Positions 1 through 6,329 of a DNA stretch of 8,205 nt are shown in pieces (position 1 is the first letter of the stretch; each line of letters begins with the position of its first letter). The position numbers and the translations under genes were made by a program. The notes beneath the pieces were generated by a model. That model had not been told where the DNA came from, made no database searches, and saw only the letters and a list, made by a program, of their open reading frames with translations. The DNA lies in contig JBITAG010000275.1 in NCBI GenBank assembly GCA_044439985.1, positions 1 through 8,205 on the forward strand. Direction: 5' to 3'. This DNA is from JAJRXR01 sp044439985 (lineage in GTDB: Bacteria > Planctomycetota > Phycisphaerae > Phycisphaerales > UBA1924).

Positions 1-987
1 ATGAACCCCGCGGGGTTCATCTCGACGAGCATGGACGAGCGGGTCTGGACGACCTCGGCCAACGGATGGCGCGAGCGCCCGGCGGGGGAGTACCCGATCG
101 ACGTCGAGGTCAACATCCGCCAGAGCGACTACGACTTCATCAACTCGCGCGTCGCGGACGGCGCGGAGGTCTTCGCCGAGTTCGATCTGCCCCACACGAT
201 CAGCGACGGGCCGGTTCCGTGCTACAACGTCGTCGCCGAGATCACGGGCGTCGAGAAGCCCGACGAGGTGGTGATCGTCTCGGCCCACCTGGACTCCTGG
301 GACGGCCCCGGTTCCCAAGGGGCAATCGACAACGGGACGGGCGTCAGCGTCGTCATGGAGGCCGCCCGCATTCTGGCCAAGGCCGGGGCCAGGCCGAAAC
401 GGACCATCCGCTTCATCCTCTGGACGGGGGAGGAGCAGGGCCTGCTTGGATCGCGCGGATATGTCGCGAGCCTCTCGCAGGAGGAACTCGACAAGATCTC
501 CGCCGTCTTCGTGGACGACGGGGGCACGAACTACGAGGGGGGGCTCCCCGCGGCGGACTACATGGTCGACTACCTCGCCGCCGCGACGGCGCCGATCAAC
601 GGTCGTGTGTTCTCCGACACGGCTTACGAAGCCGCGCTGGCTGACGATGACCCTTCCAACGACTTCCACGCGGGGTTCATGGATGTGAATATCCGCCCTA
701 CGGGGCGGCGGATCGACACGCATTCCGGCTCAGATCACGCCCCGTTCAACGCGGTGGGCGTGCCCGGGTTCTTCTGGGATGAGACGGGACGGGCCAACTA
801 CCGGTACGCGTGGCACACCCAACGCGACCGGGTGGACCAGGCGATCGGCGAGTACCTGACCCAGTCCTCCACCAACATGGCCGTCGTCGCGTACAACCTC
901 GCGATGGCGCCGGAGCTGCTCCCCCGGGTCGCGTCCGACGGATCGGGCCTGGCGACGGTGGAAACCGCGGCGCCCACCCCTGAATAA
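1..987 (+). CDS. M28 family metallopeptidase (carboxypeptidase Q-like), 5'-truncated by the window
   Basis: This is a zinc-dependent exopeptidase of the M28 fold, probably an exported aminopeptidase or carboxypeptidase that trims peptides outside the cytoplasm. Counting from the first codon shown, the expected metal and catalytic residues are H96 and D98 in HLDSWDGPGS, D110 in AIDNGTG, E144/E145 in WTGEEQGLLGS, D172/D173 in VDDGG, and H272 in YAWHTQRDR. An SGSDHAPF motif lies at 242-249, as in PGCP/carboxypeptidase Q relatives. Residues 1-75 look like the end of a protease-associated (PA) domain: the segment PAGFISTS resembles the interior of such a domain and is followed by a typical linker into the peptidase core. 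No signal peptide is visible and the frame is open from base 1, so the ATG at position 1 is probably an internal methionine and the real start lies upstream. The gene ends with TAA, 36 bp before ruvB. The exact substrate cannot be assigned. Confidence 0.88.
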   Translation: MNPAGFISTSMDERVWTTSANGWRERPAGEYPIDVEVNIRQSDYDFINSRVADGAEVFAEFDLPHTISDGPVPCYNVVAEITGVEKPDEVVIVSAHLDSWDGPGSQGAIDNGTGVSVVMEAARILAKAGARPKRTIRFILWTGEEQGLLGSRGYVASLSQEELDKISAVFVDDGGTNYEGGLPAADYMVDYLAAATAPINGRVFSDTAYEAALADDDPSNDFHAGFMDVNIRPTGRRIDTHSGSDHAPFNAVGVPGFFWDETGRANYRYAWHTQRDRVDQAIGEYLTQSSTNMAVVAYNLAMAPELLPRVASDGSGLATVETAAPTPE

Positions 988-1010
988 CCTTCCGCCTCAC
1001 ACCCGACCGA

Positions 1011-1016
1011 TACACT
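1011..1016 (+). promoter_or_regulatory. Candidate -10 element for a leaderless ruvB transcript
   Basis: TACACT matches four of six bases of the TATAAT consensus and ends seven bases before the ruvB ATG. A sigma-70-type transcript would therefore start at or next to the start codon. No convincing -35 hexamer lies 16-18 bp upstream, and no Shine-Dalgarno sequence lies before the ATG, which fits a leaderless message. The same hexamer occurs at 2944-2939 on the minus strand upstream of the coiled-coil zinc-ribbon gene. This is inferred from spacing only. Confidence 0.35.
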
Positions 1017-1023
1017 GACAGAC

Positions 1024-2073
1024 ATGGCGACGGATCGCATCATCTCCCCCACCGAGGCGCCCGGGGATCAGGGCGTCAACTGGGCCCTGCGCCCGGAGAC
1101 CCTCGACGAGTACGTGGGGCAGCGCGAGCTGATCGAGCGGATCTCCATCGCCGTCGGCGCCGTCCAGGCCCGTGCGGCGGTCCAGACCGAGCCGCTGGAG
1201 CACGTCCTGCTCCACGGTCCACCCGGGCTGGGCAAGACGACCCTGGCCCATGTCATCGGGAAGGAGATGGGGACCAAGGTCTACACCACGTCCGGCCCCG
1301 CTCTGGCCCGGGGCACGGACCTCGTCGCCGCGCTGACCCGCCTTGAGGCCGGGGACATCCTGTTCATCGACGAGATCCACCGTCTCCCCGTCGCCGTGGA
1401 GGAGTTCATCTACCCGGCGATGGAGGATTTCAAGATCGATATCTGCCTCGACACGGGCCTCAACGCCCGCACGGTCGAGATCAAGTGCCAGCCCTTCACG
1501 CTCATCGGGGCCACGACCCGGGCCGGCCTGCTCTCCGCCCCCCTGCGTTCTCGCTTCGGGATCGCCCACCACCTGCGCTACTACGACCCGAGCGACCTGC
1601 TCGCCATCCTCCGGCGTTCGGCCTCGCTGATGGGCGTGCCCAGCGCGCCCGACGAGGCCCTCGCCCGCATCGCCGACCGCTCACGCGGCACCCCTCGCAT
1701 CGCCAACCGGCTCCTCCGACGCGTTCGGGACTACGCCACGGTCCGCCATGACGGCGGGCTGACCCCCTCGATCGTGGACGACGCCCTGCAGCTCGAGGGG
1801 GTCGACGCCCTCGGCCTCGACGAGTTGGACCGCAGCTACCTGCGGACCATCGGCACGACCTATTCGGGCGGCCCGGTGGGTCTGGAGACCGTCGCCGCGA
1901 CCATGAACGAGGACGCGGGGACGCTCGAGGATGTGGTCGAGCCCTTCCTGCTCCAGATCGGGTTCCTGGCGCGCACGCGCCGCGGGCGGGCCCTGACACG
2001 GGCCTCCGCCGATCACCTCGGCCTGGCGCACGTCATTCCCCCGAGCGACTCGGCGCCCGCGTCACTCTTCTAG
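1024..2073 (+). CDS. ruvB: Holliday junction branch-migration ATPase RuvB
   Basis: RuvB is the hexameric AAA+ motor that, loaded by RuvA, drives branch migration of Holliday junctions in the cytoplasm during recombination and repair; RuvC then cuts the junction. The 349-residue product is of normal family length. Seen motifs: Walker A GPPGLGKT at 65-72, Walker B LFIDEIH at 113-119, sensor 1 GATTRAG at 162-168, the arginine-finger region PLRSRFG at 173-179, and sensor 2 RGTPRIANR at 221-229. A C-terminal winged helix follows, with YSGGPVGLETVA and EPFLLQIGFLARTRRG. The start keeps the short N-terminal stretch usual before the RPETLDEYVGQ block. The ATG has no ribosome-binding site but lies seven bases after a -10-like TACACT, so leaderless initiation is plausible. 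No ruvA or ruvC is in the window. The gene converges with the minus-strand gene ending at 2131. Confidence 0.98.
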   Translation: MATDRIISPTEAPGDQGVNWALRPETLDEYVGQRELIERISIAVGAVQARAAVQTEPLEHVLLHGPPGLGKTTLAHVIGKEMGTKVYTTSGPALARGTDLVAALTRLEAGDILFIDEIHRLPVAVEEFIYPAMEDFKIDICLDTGLNARTVEIKCQPFTLIGATTRAGLLSAPLRSRFGIAHHLRYYDPSDLLAILRRSASLMGVPSAPDEALARIADRSRGTPRIANRLLRRVRDYATVRHDGGLTPSIVDDALQLEGVDALGLDELDRSYLRTIGTTYSGGPVGLETVAATMNEDAGTLEDVVEPFLLQIGFLARTRRGRALTRASADHLGLAHVIPPSDSAPASLF

Positions 2074-2098
2074 ACGACCGTCCACGTCGTGCGAGACG

Positions 2099-2122
2099 AT
2101 CCCCGGCGACCCGTCCGGGGGA
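2099..2122. terminator. Candidate hairpin between convergent genes
   Basis: CCCCGG (2101-2106) and CCGGGG (2115-2120) form a perfect 6-bp inverted repeat with an 8-base loop, in the 57-bp gap between the ruvB stop and the end of the convergent coiled-coil zinc-ribbon gene. The position suits a terminator serving both directions, but neither strand carries the U-run of an intrinsic terminator. In GC-rich DNA a 6-bp repeat can arise by chance. Confidence 0.25.
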
Positions 2123-2130
2123 GGCGGCGG

Positions 2131-2889
2131 CTACTTCTTGGACGCCGGCGTCATCGCCTCACGCGTGTTCTCTTCGAGATAGAGGATGCACCCGCAGCTG
2201 ACGCACCGGGTCAGGCTCCCGTGGCTCAGCAACGCGCTCATCGATTCAACGGGCAGGGTCATCATGCACGAGCCGCAGGTGAACTCATGGCGCTTGCGGT
2301 CCGCGATCTCGATCGGGGCCATCGCCTCGTCTTCGCGCTGCTCGACGAGTTCTTCGTAGGTCTGCAGGGCGGCGCCGGGGACGTCGGCGACCACCTCAGT
2401 CCGCTCTTGTTCGAGCTTCGTGAGACGGTCCTGGATCTCGCTCTCGCGTTCCTGCCGCTCGCTCTCGGCGACGTCCTTCATGCGGACCCGCTCGGCGTGC
2501 TGGGCGTCGATCTCGCTCAGCTGCGAGCGGAGCGCCTCGATCTTCTCGAGACGCTCGATCGCGTCATCCTCGTGCTTGGCCCGCTCCTCCTTGAGCGTGT
2601 TCACCTCGGTGAGTAGGGCCTTGTATTCCTTGTTGGTGCGAGCGTTGTTCATCCGCTCGCGCAGCTCATCGATGCGCTCATTGACACGAGCGGCCTCGCC
2701 CTCTTCATTGGAGGCCGAGGCCGTGAGCTGCCTGAGCTGACCTTCGAGCGCGCCCTTCTTGGCGTCCAGTTCGCCCAGCAGGCGTGTCTGTTCACCCAGA
2801 AACCGTTCCGCCGCCCGCAGGCGGGATTTGAGCCCCCGGATCTGCTTGTCCACCTGGTAGACCCGAACCAACTTGCCAGTAACTGTCAT
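2131..2889 (-). CDS. CT398-like coiled-coil protein with C-terminal C4 zinc ribbon
   Basis: This belongs to the widespread family (COG1579) built as a long helical hairpin capped by a zinc ribbon; its molecular role is not settled, and a nucleic-acid or secretion-related scaffold has been suggested for relatives. In the 252-residue product, residues about 10-165 are charged, heptad-like coiled coil. The family hallmark NNARTNKEYKALLTEV (81-96) marks the turn of the first helices. The zinc ribbon follows with C205-x2-C208 and C229-x2-C232. Residue 234 is a further cysteine (CVSCGCILY) where the family often has arginine. The ATG at 2889 is preceded by a GGAGG core (2898-2894) with a short four-base gap. 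The gene lies 84 bp after cdsA on the same strand, with its own -10-like site and a hairpin in that gap, so it may be transcribed both from the purA-uppS-cdsA block and alone. Fold and family are confident; function is unknown. Confidence 0.88.
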   Translation of the reverse strand: MTVTGKLVRVYQVDKQIRGLKSRLRAAERFLGEQTRLLGELDAKKGALEGQLRQLTASASNEEGEAARVNERIDELRERMNNARTNKEYKALLTEVNTLKEERAKHEDDAIERLEKIEALRSQLSEIDAQHAERVRMKDVAESERQERESEIQDRLTKLEQERTEVVADVPGAALQTYEELVEQREDEAMAPIEIADRKRHEFTCGSCMMTLPVESMSALLSHGSLTRCVSCGCILYLEENTREAMTPASKK

Positions 2890-2896
2890 GCGCCCT

Positions 2897-2931
2897 CCAG
2901 CGTCCCCGGCGCTCTCGCCGGGCCAGCGTCC
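2897..2931. repeat. 9-bp direct repeat flanking a perfect hairpin
   Basis: CCAGCGTCC occurs at 2897-2905 and again at 2923-2931, a 26-bp period. The two copies bracket an inverted repeat with arms CCCGGCG (2905-2911) and CGCCGGG (2916-2922) around the loop CTCT. The downstream copy (in the minus-strand sense) runs directly into the GGAGG ribosome-binding site of the gene starting at 2889. Both repeats are perfect but short. Confidence 0.6.
2905..2922 (-). promoter_or_regulatory. 5'-leader hairpin upstream of the coiled-coil zinc-ribbon gene
   Basis: Read on the minus strand, arms CCCGGCG and CGCCGGG close on the four-base loop AGAG, a perfect 7-bp stem. It would sit just after a transcript start predicted near 2933 and seven bases before the GGAGG of the gene starting at 2889. 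It could modulate translation, stabilise the 5' end, or weakly terminate cdsA transcripts, although no U-run follows it. As DNA it could also be an operator. Confidence 0.35.
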
Positions 2932-2938
2932 ATCTGTG

Positions 2939-2944
2939 AGTGTA
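2939..2944 (-). promoter_or_regulatory. Candidate -10 element for the coiled-coil zinc-ribbon gene
   Basis: TACACT reads on the minus strand from 2944 to 2939, identical to the hexamer before ruvB. A start about seven bases downstream (near 2933) would give a leader of roughly 45 bases that contains the hairpin and both copies of the 9-bp repeat. No clear -35 is present. Confidence 0.33.
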
Positions 2945-2973
2945 GCACGCGCGCCGCCCTTCGCCGACCGTTC

Positions 2974-3906
2974 TTATCCCGACATCAGCCCGTGCTCCGA
3001 CAACCGCATCCACCAGTACGCCACCAGCCCGACGGCGAGAGGCGAGTCGATCACGTCCAGAACCCCGCCAAACCCGGGCAGCGACGTCCCCGCGTCCTTC
3101 ACGCCCGCGTCCCGCTTGAGCAGGCTCGCCACCAGATCGCCCAGCTGCCCCACCACCGCGAAGACCCCCCCGGCGACGGCTCCCTCCACCAGCCCGGGTG
3201 TCCACTCCCCCTCCTCGAGCACCGAACGCAGGGCCAGCGCTCCCAACGCCCCCACCCCGGCGGCGACGCCCATCCCCCCCACCAGGCCCTCCCAGGTCTT
3301 GCCCGGACTCACCCAGGGCGCCAGCTTCCGCCTGCCGATCGCCCGGCCGGTGAAGTACGCCCCGATGTCGCACGACTTGGTGACCAGGAGCACCCAGATC
3401 AACACCCAGACCGCGTGCTCACGCCGGATCGCGACGAGGAAGCCGAGCAGCACGCCGATGTAGACGTAGCCGAGCAACGCCCCCCCCGCCGCGGCGATCA
3501 TCCCCTCCGTCTGGCGTTTCCGGGCGTAGAAGGCCAGCGAGCCGAGCAGCACGACCGCCGTCACCCCGTGGGCGACGAGCACGCCGAAGATGAGGCCGTC
3601 GGGAGAGCGAGCGGCGCTGGGGGCCAGCGAGGTCAGGCAGACCCCGCCCACGGCCAGGACAGCGGTCAGGCCGGTCGAGGCGTTCACCCCCTTGTGCCGC
3701 AGGATCCGCGCCAGCTCGCGAGCCCCCATCACCGCGAGGACGATCGTCAGCGCAAAGACCACCACGCCGGGGGGCAGCGTCTCCCGACCGATGAGGTCGC
3801 GAAGTCCGTCGGGGGTGGGTGTGCGGTCGATCCACGCATCGAGCCACGCACCCAGCAGGAGCAGGGCGATGAGCAGCGGTCCGAGCGAGAGTCGATGCTT
3901 GAGCAC
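2974..3906 (-). CDS. cdsA: Phosphatidate cytidylyltransferase CdsA
   Basis: CdsA is the integral inner-membrane enzyme that makes CDP-diacylglycerol from CTP and phosphatidate, the branch point for bacterial phospholipids. The 310-residue form begins with a hydrophobic helix (LSLGPLLIALLLLGAWLDAW, 6-25) and continues with several membrane segments. Active-site motifs are KSCDIGAYFTGR (177-188), SPGKTWEG (200-207), GQLGDLVASLLKR (253-265), K270-D271, and LPGFGGVLDVIDS (276-288). In the last, the usual His and Arg of the CdsA signature (PxHGG..DR.D) are Phe and Val, a pattern I associate with planctomycete homologues. I chose the GTG at 3906 because it gives the usual VLKHRL-type N-terminus and lies 28 bp after the uppS stop. 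It has no clear ribosome-binding site. A GTG at 3990 has a good GGGAGG six bases upstream and would add 28 non-hydrophobic residues overlapping uppS. Likely co-transcribed with uppS. Confidence 0.93.
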   Translation of the reverse strand: MLKHRLSLGPLLIALLLLGAWLDAWIDRTPTPDGLRDLIGRETLPPGVVVFALTIVLAVMGARELARILRHKGVNASTGLTAVLAVGGVCLTSLAPSAARSPDGLIFGVLVAHGVTAVVLLGSLAFYARKRQTEGMIAAAGGALLGYVYIGVLLGFLVAIRREHAVWVLIWVLLVTKSCDIGAYFTGRAIGRRKLAPWVSPGKTWEGLVGGMGVAAGVGALGALALRSVLEEGEWTPGLVEGAVAGGVFAVVGQLGDLVASLLKRDAGVKDAGTSLPGFGGVLDVIDSPLAVGLVAYWWMRLSEHGLMSG

Positions 3907-3934
3907 AGGGCAAACAGTAGCGAAGCGCGCCGCC

Positions 3935-4801
3935 TCACGTCGCGTCGGCGTCCAACCCCCCGAACCGGCGTCGGCGGGACGCGAACGCACGGACCGCCTC
4001 CCGGAGTGCCGCCGCGTCGAAGTCGGGCCAGAGCAGGTCTGAGACGTACAGCTCGGCGTAGCTCAGCTGCCAGAGCAGGTAGTTGCTGATGCGCATCTCC
4101 CCCCCGGTCCGGATCATCAGGTCCGGGTCGGGAAGACCGGCGGTGTAGAGGCTCGCGTCGATCATCGACGCGTCAATCTCATCCGGCGAGATCTCCCCCC
4201 GGGCGATCCGCTGACCGATCGAGCGGACCGCGTCGACGATCTCGTTGCGCGACCCGTAGTTGATCGCGAGGCAGAGCGTCGGCCCCGTGCAGGAGGCGGT
4301 CGTCGCCTCCAGCCGTTCGATCGCCTCCCGGGCCTCGGTGGGCAGCTCATGCGTGCGACCGATGACGCGGACGTGCACGTTCTTCTCCGCGAGCTTCTCA
4401 CGCTCTCCGTCGCAGTACGTCACACACAGGTCCATCAGGGCGTCGATCTCGTCCTTCGGACGCTTCCAGTTCTCGGCGCTGAACGAGTAGAGCGTGAGCG
4501 CTTCGATCCCTAGGCGGCCCGCCTCGGTCACCACGTCGCGCACCGAGATCGCCCCGTTCCGATGCCCGAATACACGGGGAAAGCCCCGTTGCTCGGCCCA
4601 ACGCCCGTTCCCGTCCATGATGATCGCCACGTGCCGGGGGATGCGCTCGGGGTGCACGTCGGGGAGGACCGCGAGCGGGTCCGCCTCCGGCGTGCGCCGG
4701 CGCATCCGCTCGATCACCGCCAACGCCCGCGGATCACTCGAGAGCCCGCGGCCGCCTTCCGAGGCGCGATCGATCGTGGATGGTGTGCCCTCGGACGTCA
4801 T
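3935..4801 (-). CDS. uppS: Isoprenyl transferase (undecaprenyl diphosphate synthase)
   Basis: UppS extends farnesyl diphosphate with isopentenyl diphosphates in cis configuration to the C55 lipid carrier for peptidoglycan and surface polysaccharide; it works at the cytoplasmic face of the membrane. Seen: the substrate-binding HVAIIMDGNGRWA at 57-69 with catalytic D63, YSFSAENWKRP at 105-115, NYGSRNEIVDA at 181-191, and RTGGEMRISNYLLWQ at 231-245. The protein is 288 residues, about 35 longer than typical, because about 56 polar residues precede the first motif. The ATG at 4801 has GGAG (4815-4812) ten bases upstream. An internal ATG at 4705 would give a standard 256-residue enzyme but has only weak ribosome-binding potential. 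The gene lies 48 bp after purA and 28 bp before cdsA, and adjacency to cdsA is a conserved envelope pairing. Confidence 0.96.
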   Translation of the reverse strand: MTSEGTPSTIDRASEGGRGLSSDPRALAVIERMRRRTPEADPLAVLPDVHPERIPRHVAIIMDGNGRWAEQRGFPRVFGHRNGAISVRDVVTEAGRLGIEALTLYSFSAENWKRPKDEIDALMDLCVTYCDGEREKLAEKNVHVRVIGRTHELPTEAREAIERLEATTASCTGPTLCLAINYGSRNEIVDAVRSIGQRIARGEISPDEIDASMIDASLYTAGLPDPDLMIRTGGEMRISNYLLWQLSYAELYVSDLLWPDFDAAALREAVRAFASRRRRFGGLDADAT

Positions 4802-4849
4802 GCCAGTCTTGCTCCCGCGTTCTTCTTGGGGGCTTTCTCGCCCGGCCTT

Positions 4850-6172
4850 TCAGACCGTGACGCCCCCGCCAGCTTCAATCGTCTGCTCCCGCTCCGGCCC
4901 AACCCCGATCGATCCGACCGGGACGCCGACGAACGCCTCGATCCGCTCCACGTACGCCCGCGCGTCGGGGGGCAGTTCGTCCAGCGAGCGACACCCGCTC
5001 AGGTCTTCGGCGAAGCCTCTCACCGTCTCGTAGACCGGCGTCACCCGGCCGAGCCGATCGCCGTCCGGGATGAACCGATCGGTCCGCCCCTCGGGAGTCT
5101 CGTAGGCGACGCACAGGTTCAGTTCATCGAACCCGCTGAGCACGTCGAGCAGCGTCAGGGCGATCTCGTCCACGCCGTTGATCATCGCGCTGTACCGGGC
5201 GGCGACCAGGTCCAGCCACCCGACCCGCCGGGGGCGCCCCGTCGTGGTGCCGTACTCCTTGCCCCGCTCCCGGATCCGGTCGCCCGTCGCGTCGTGAAGC
5301 TCGGTGGGCATCGGCCCGGCGCCGACGCGCGTCGAGTACGCCTTCATCACCCCGATCACCCGCCCGATCGCCCGCGATGGGACGCCCGAGCCGGCGCTGA
5401 TCCCCAGCGCTGAGGAGTTGCTGCTCGTCACGAAGGGGTAGGTCCCATGGTCCACGTCCAGCAGCGTCGCGTTCGCCCCCTCGAAGAGCAGACGCTTGCC
5501 CTGCCCGATCATGTTGTTGAGCAGATAGACCGTGTCGTCGATCATCGGGGCCAGTCGCTCGCCCCAGGCCAGCGCACGCTCGCAGATCTCGTCGGGGTCG
5601 AGCACCGTCGGCTCCAGGTCCAACGCCTCCGCCATCCGCTGCACGCTCACGTTCTTGAGCCGGCAGGCGAGCGTGACCTTCTCGCGCAGAACCTCGGGGC
5701 GGACGAGGTCGCCCATGCGTACGCCGGAGGCCCGCTGGACCTTGTCGCCGTACGCCGGCCCGATGCCCCGCTTGGTCGTCCCGATCGCGCCGCCGCTGAG
5801 GAACGCCTCCCGGAGTTCGTCCTCGATCTTGTGGTAGGGCAGGACGACGTGGGCCCGGTCCGAGACGACCAGGCGCGAAGTGTCGACGCCCTGATCGCGG
5901 AGCGCGTCGATCTCGCGAAGCAGGGCCTCGGGGTCGACGACCACCCCGTTGCCGATCACCCCGATCGCCCGGTCGGAGAGCACGCCCGAGGGCATCAGGT
6001 GCAGCGCGTAGCGGGTCCCCCCCACCACCACCGAGTGCCCCGCGTTGGCGCCCCCGTTGAAGCGGACCGTCGCGTCGTGCTCGCCCGCGAGGCGGTCAAC
6101 GAGCTTTCCCTTCCCCTCATCACCCCACTGCAGCCCGATGACGGCGGTGGATCTGGGGTTCGCGTTGGCCAC
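4850..6172 (-). CDS. purA: Adenylosuccinate synthetase PurA
   Basis: PurA joins IMP and aspartate using GTP to form adenylosuccinate, the first committed step from IMP to AMP, in the cytoplasm. The 440-residue product has the signature QWGDEGKGK at 15-23 with catalytic D18, FNGGANAGHSVV at 38-49 with catalytic H46, the GIGPAYGDKVQR block at 136-147, and later TLLDVDHGTYPFVTSSN and GTTTGRPRRVGWLD segments for GTP and IMP binding. Length and order are normal. The start is GTG at 6172, giving MANANPRSTAVIG; GGAG (6182-6179) six bases upstream supports it. It heads a minus-strand run with uppS and cdsA. The leader between 6173 and about 6232 is rich in overlapping inverted repeats, so control at the RNA level is possible. 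Confidence 0.98.
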   Translation of the reverse strand: MANANPRSTAVIGLQWGDEGKGKLVDRLAGEHDATVRFNGGANAGHSVVVGGTRYALHLMPSGVLSDRAIGVIGNGVVVDPEALLREIDALRDQGVDTSRLVVSDRAHVVLPYHKIEDELREAFLSGGAIGTTKRGIGPAYGDKVQRASGVRMGDLVRPEVLREKVTLACRLKNVSVQRMAEALDLEPTVLDPDEICERALAWGERLAPMIDDTVYLLNNMIGQGKRLLFEGANATLLDVDHGTYPFVTSSNSSALGISAGSGVPSRAIGRVIGVMKAYSTRVGAGPMPTELHDATGDRIRERGKEYGTTTGRPRRVGWLDLVAARYSAMINGVDEIALTLLDVLSGFDELNLCVAYETPEGRTDRFIPDGDRLGRVTPVYETVRGFAEDLSGCRSLDELPPDARAYVERIEAFVGVPVGSIGVGPEREQTIEAGGGVTV

Positions 6173-6178
6173 AGGAAT

Positions 6179-6182
6179 CTCC
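6179..6182 (-). promoter_or_regulatory. Ribosome-binding site of purA (GTG start)
   Basis: GGAG on the minus strand lies six bases before the GTG at 6172 and decides this start. It directly abuts CGGACC (6188-6183), which can pair with GGTCCG (6213-6208) upstream, so it could be partly hidden by leader structure. Confidence 0.65.
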
Positions 6183-6223
6183 GGTCCGTGCCGAGGTCCG
6201 GGGTTCTCGGACCTCCCGAGAAC
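6183..6223 (-). promoter_or_regulatory. purA leader with mutually exclusive stem-loops
   Basis: Read in the purA sense, stem B pairs GTTCTCGG (6223-6216) with CCGAGAAC (6210-6203) around the loop GAGGT: 8 bp, perfect. Stem A pairs GAGGTCCG (6215-6208) with CGGACCTC (6200-6193): 8 bp, perfect, 7-base loop. The two share 6215-6208 and cannot coexist. A third option pairs GGTCCG (6213-6208) with a second CGGACC copy (6188-6183) next to the GGAG ribosome-binding site. This resembles an attenuator or translational switch, but no U-run follows and no ligand domain is recognised. It could alternatively be a DNA operator, since the region is also upstream of the divergent gene at 6330. Confidence 0.42.
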
Positions 6224-6238
6224 GCCCCGCCGTGCTGA

Positions 6239-6244
6239 ACCATA
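6239..6244 (-). promoter_or_regulatory. Weak candidate -10 element for purA
   Basis: TATGGT on the minus strand matches four of six consensus bases. A transcript starting near 6232 would carry the whole overlapping-stem region as its 5' leader. A TTGACG (6278-6273) matches a -35 well but is 28 bp away, too far to pair with this -10, so the call is weak. Confidence 0.2.
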
Positions 6245-6316
6245 CCCGGGCGCGTCGCGAGCGTCCGGTTGTCGTCAAGCGAGGGGCTGAACGGGCCGAT
6301 CCGCACGGGTGAGCGT

Positions 6317-6320
6317 GGAG
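6317..6320 (+). promoter_or_regulatory. Ribosome-binding site choosing the 6330 start
   Basis: GGAG nine bases before the ATG at 6330 favours this start over an in-frame GTG at 6309, which has no such site. Confidence 0.6.
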
Positions 6321-6329
6321 ACCGCCCCG

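Noticed and set aside
2089..2616. A plus-strand frame opposite the coiled-coil zinc-ribbon gene, Leu-rich
   Set aside because: The leucine richness is the reverse complement of Glu/Lys/Arg codons in the coiled coil; not a membrane protein gene.
2992..4089. A 365-codon plus-strand frame opposite cdsA
   Set aside because: Pro/His/Arg/Gln-rich shadow with no domain; the minus strand encodes CdsA with membrane segments and catalytic motifs.
4802..4849. Hairpin in the purA-uppS gap as an intrinsic terminator
   Set aside because: Only about a 4-bp GGGC/GCCC stem and no U-run on the transcribed strand; co-transcription is more likely.
4562..6238. Long plus-strand frames opposite purA and uppS (283 and 263 codons)
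   Set aside because: Their composition (Arg, Pro, Asp, His rich) is typical of antisense shadows, and the minus strand carries complete PurA and UppS motifs.
6309..6329. GTG at 6309 as the start of the small zinc-ribbon gene
   Set aside because: No ribosome-binding site precedes it, while the in-frame ATG at 6330 has GGAG at nine bases.
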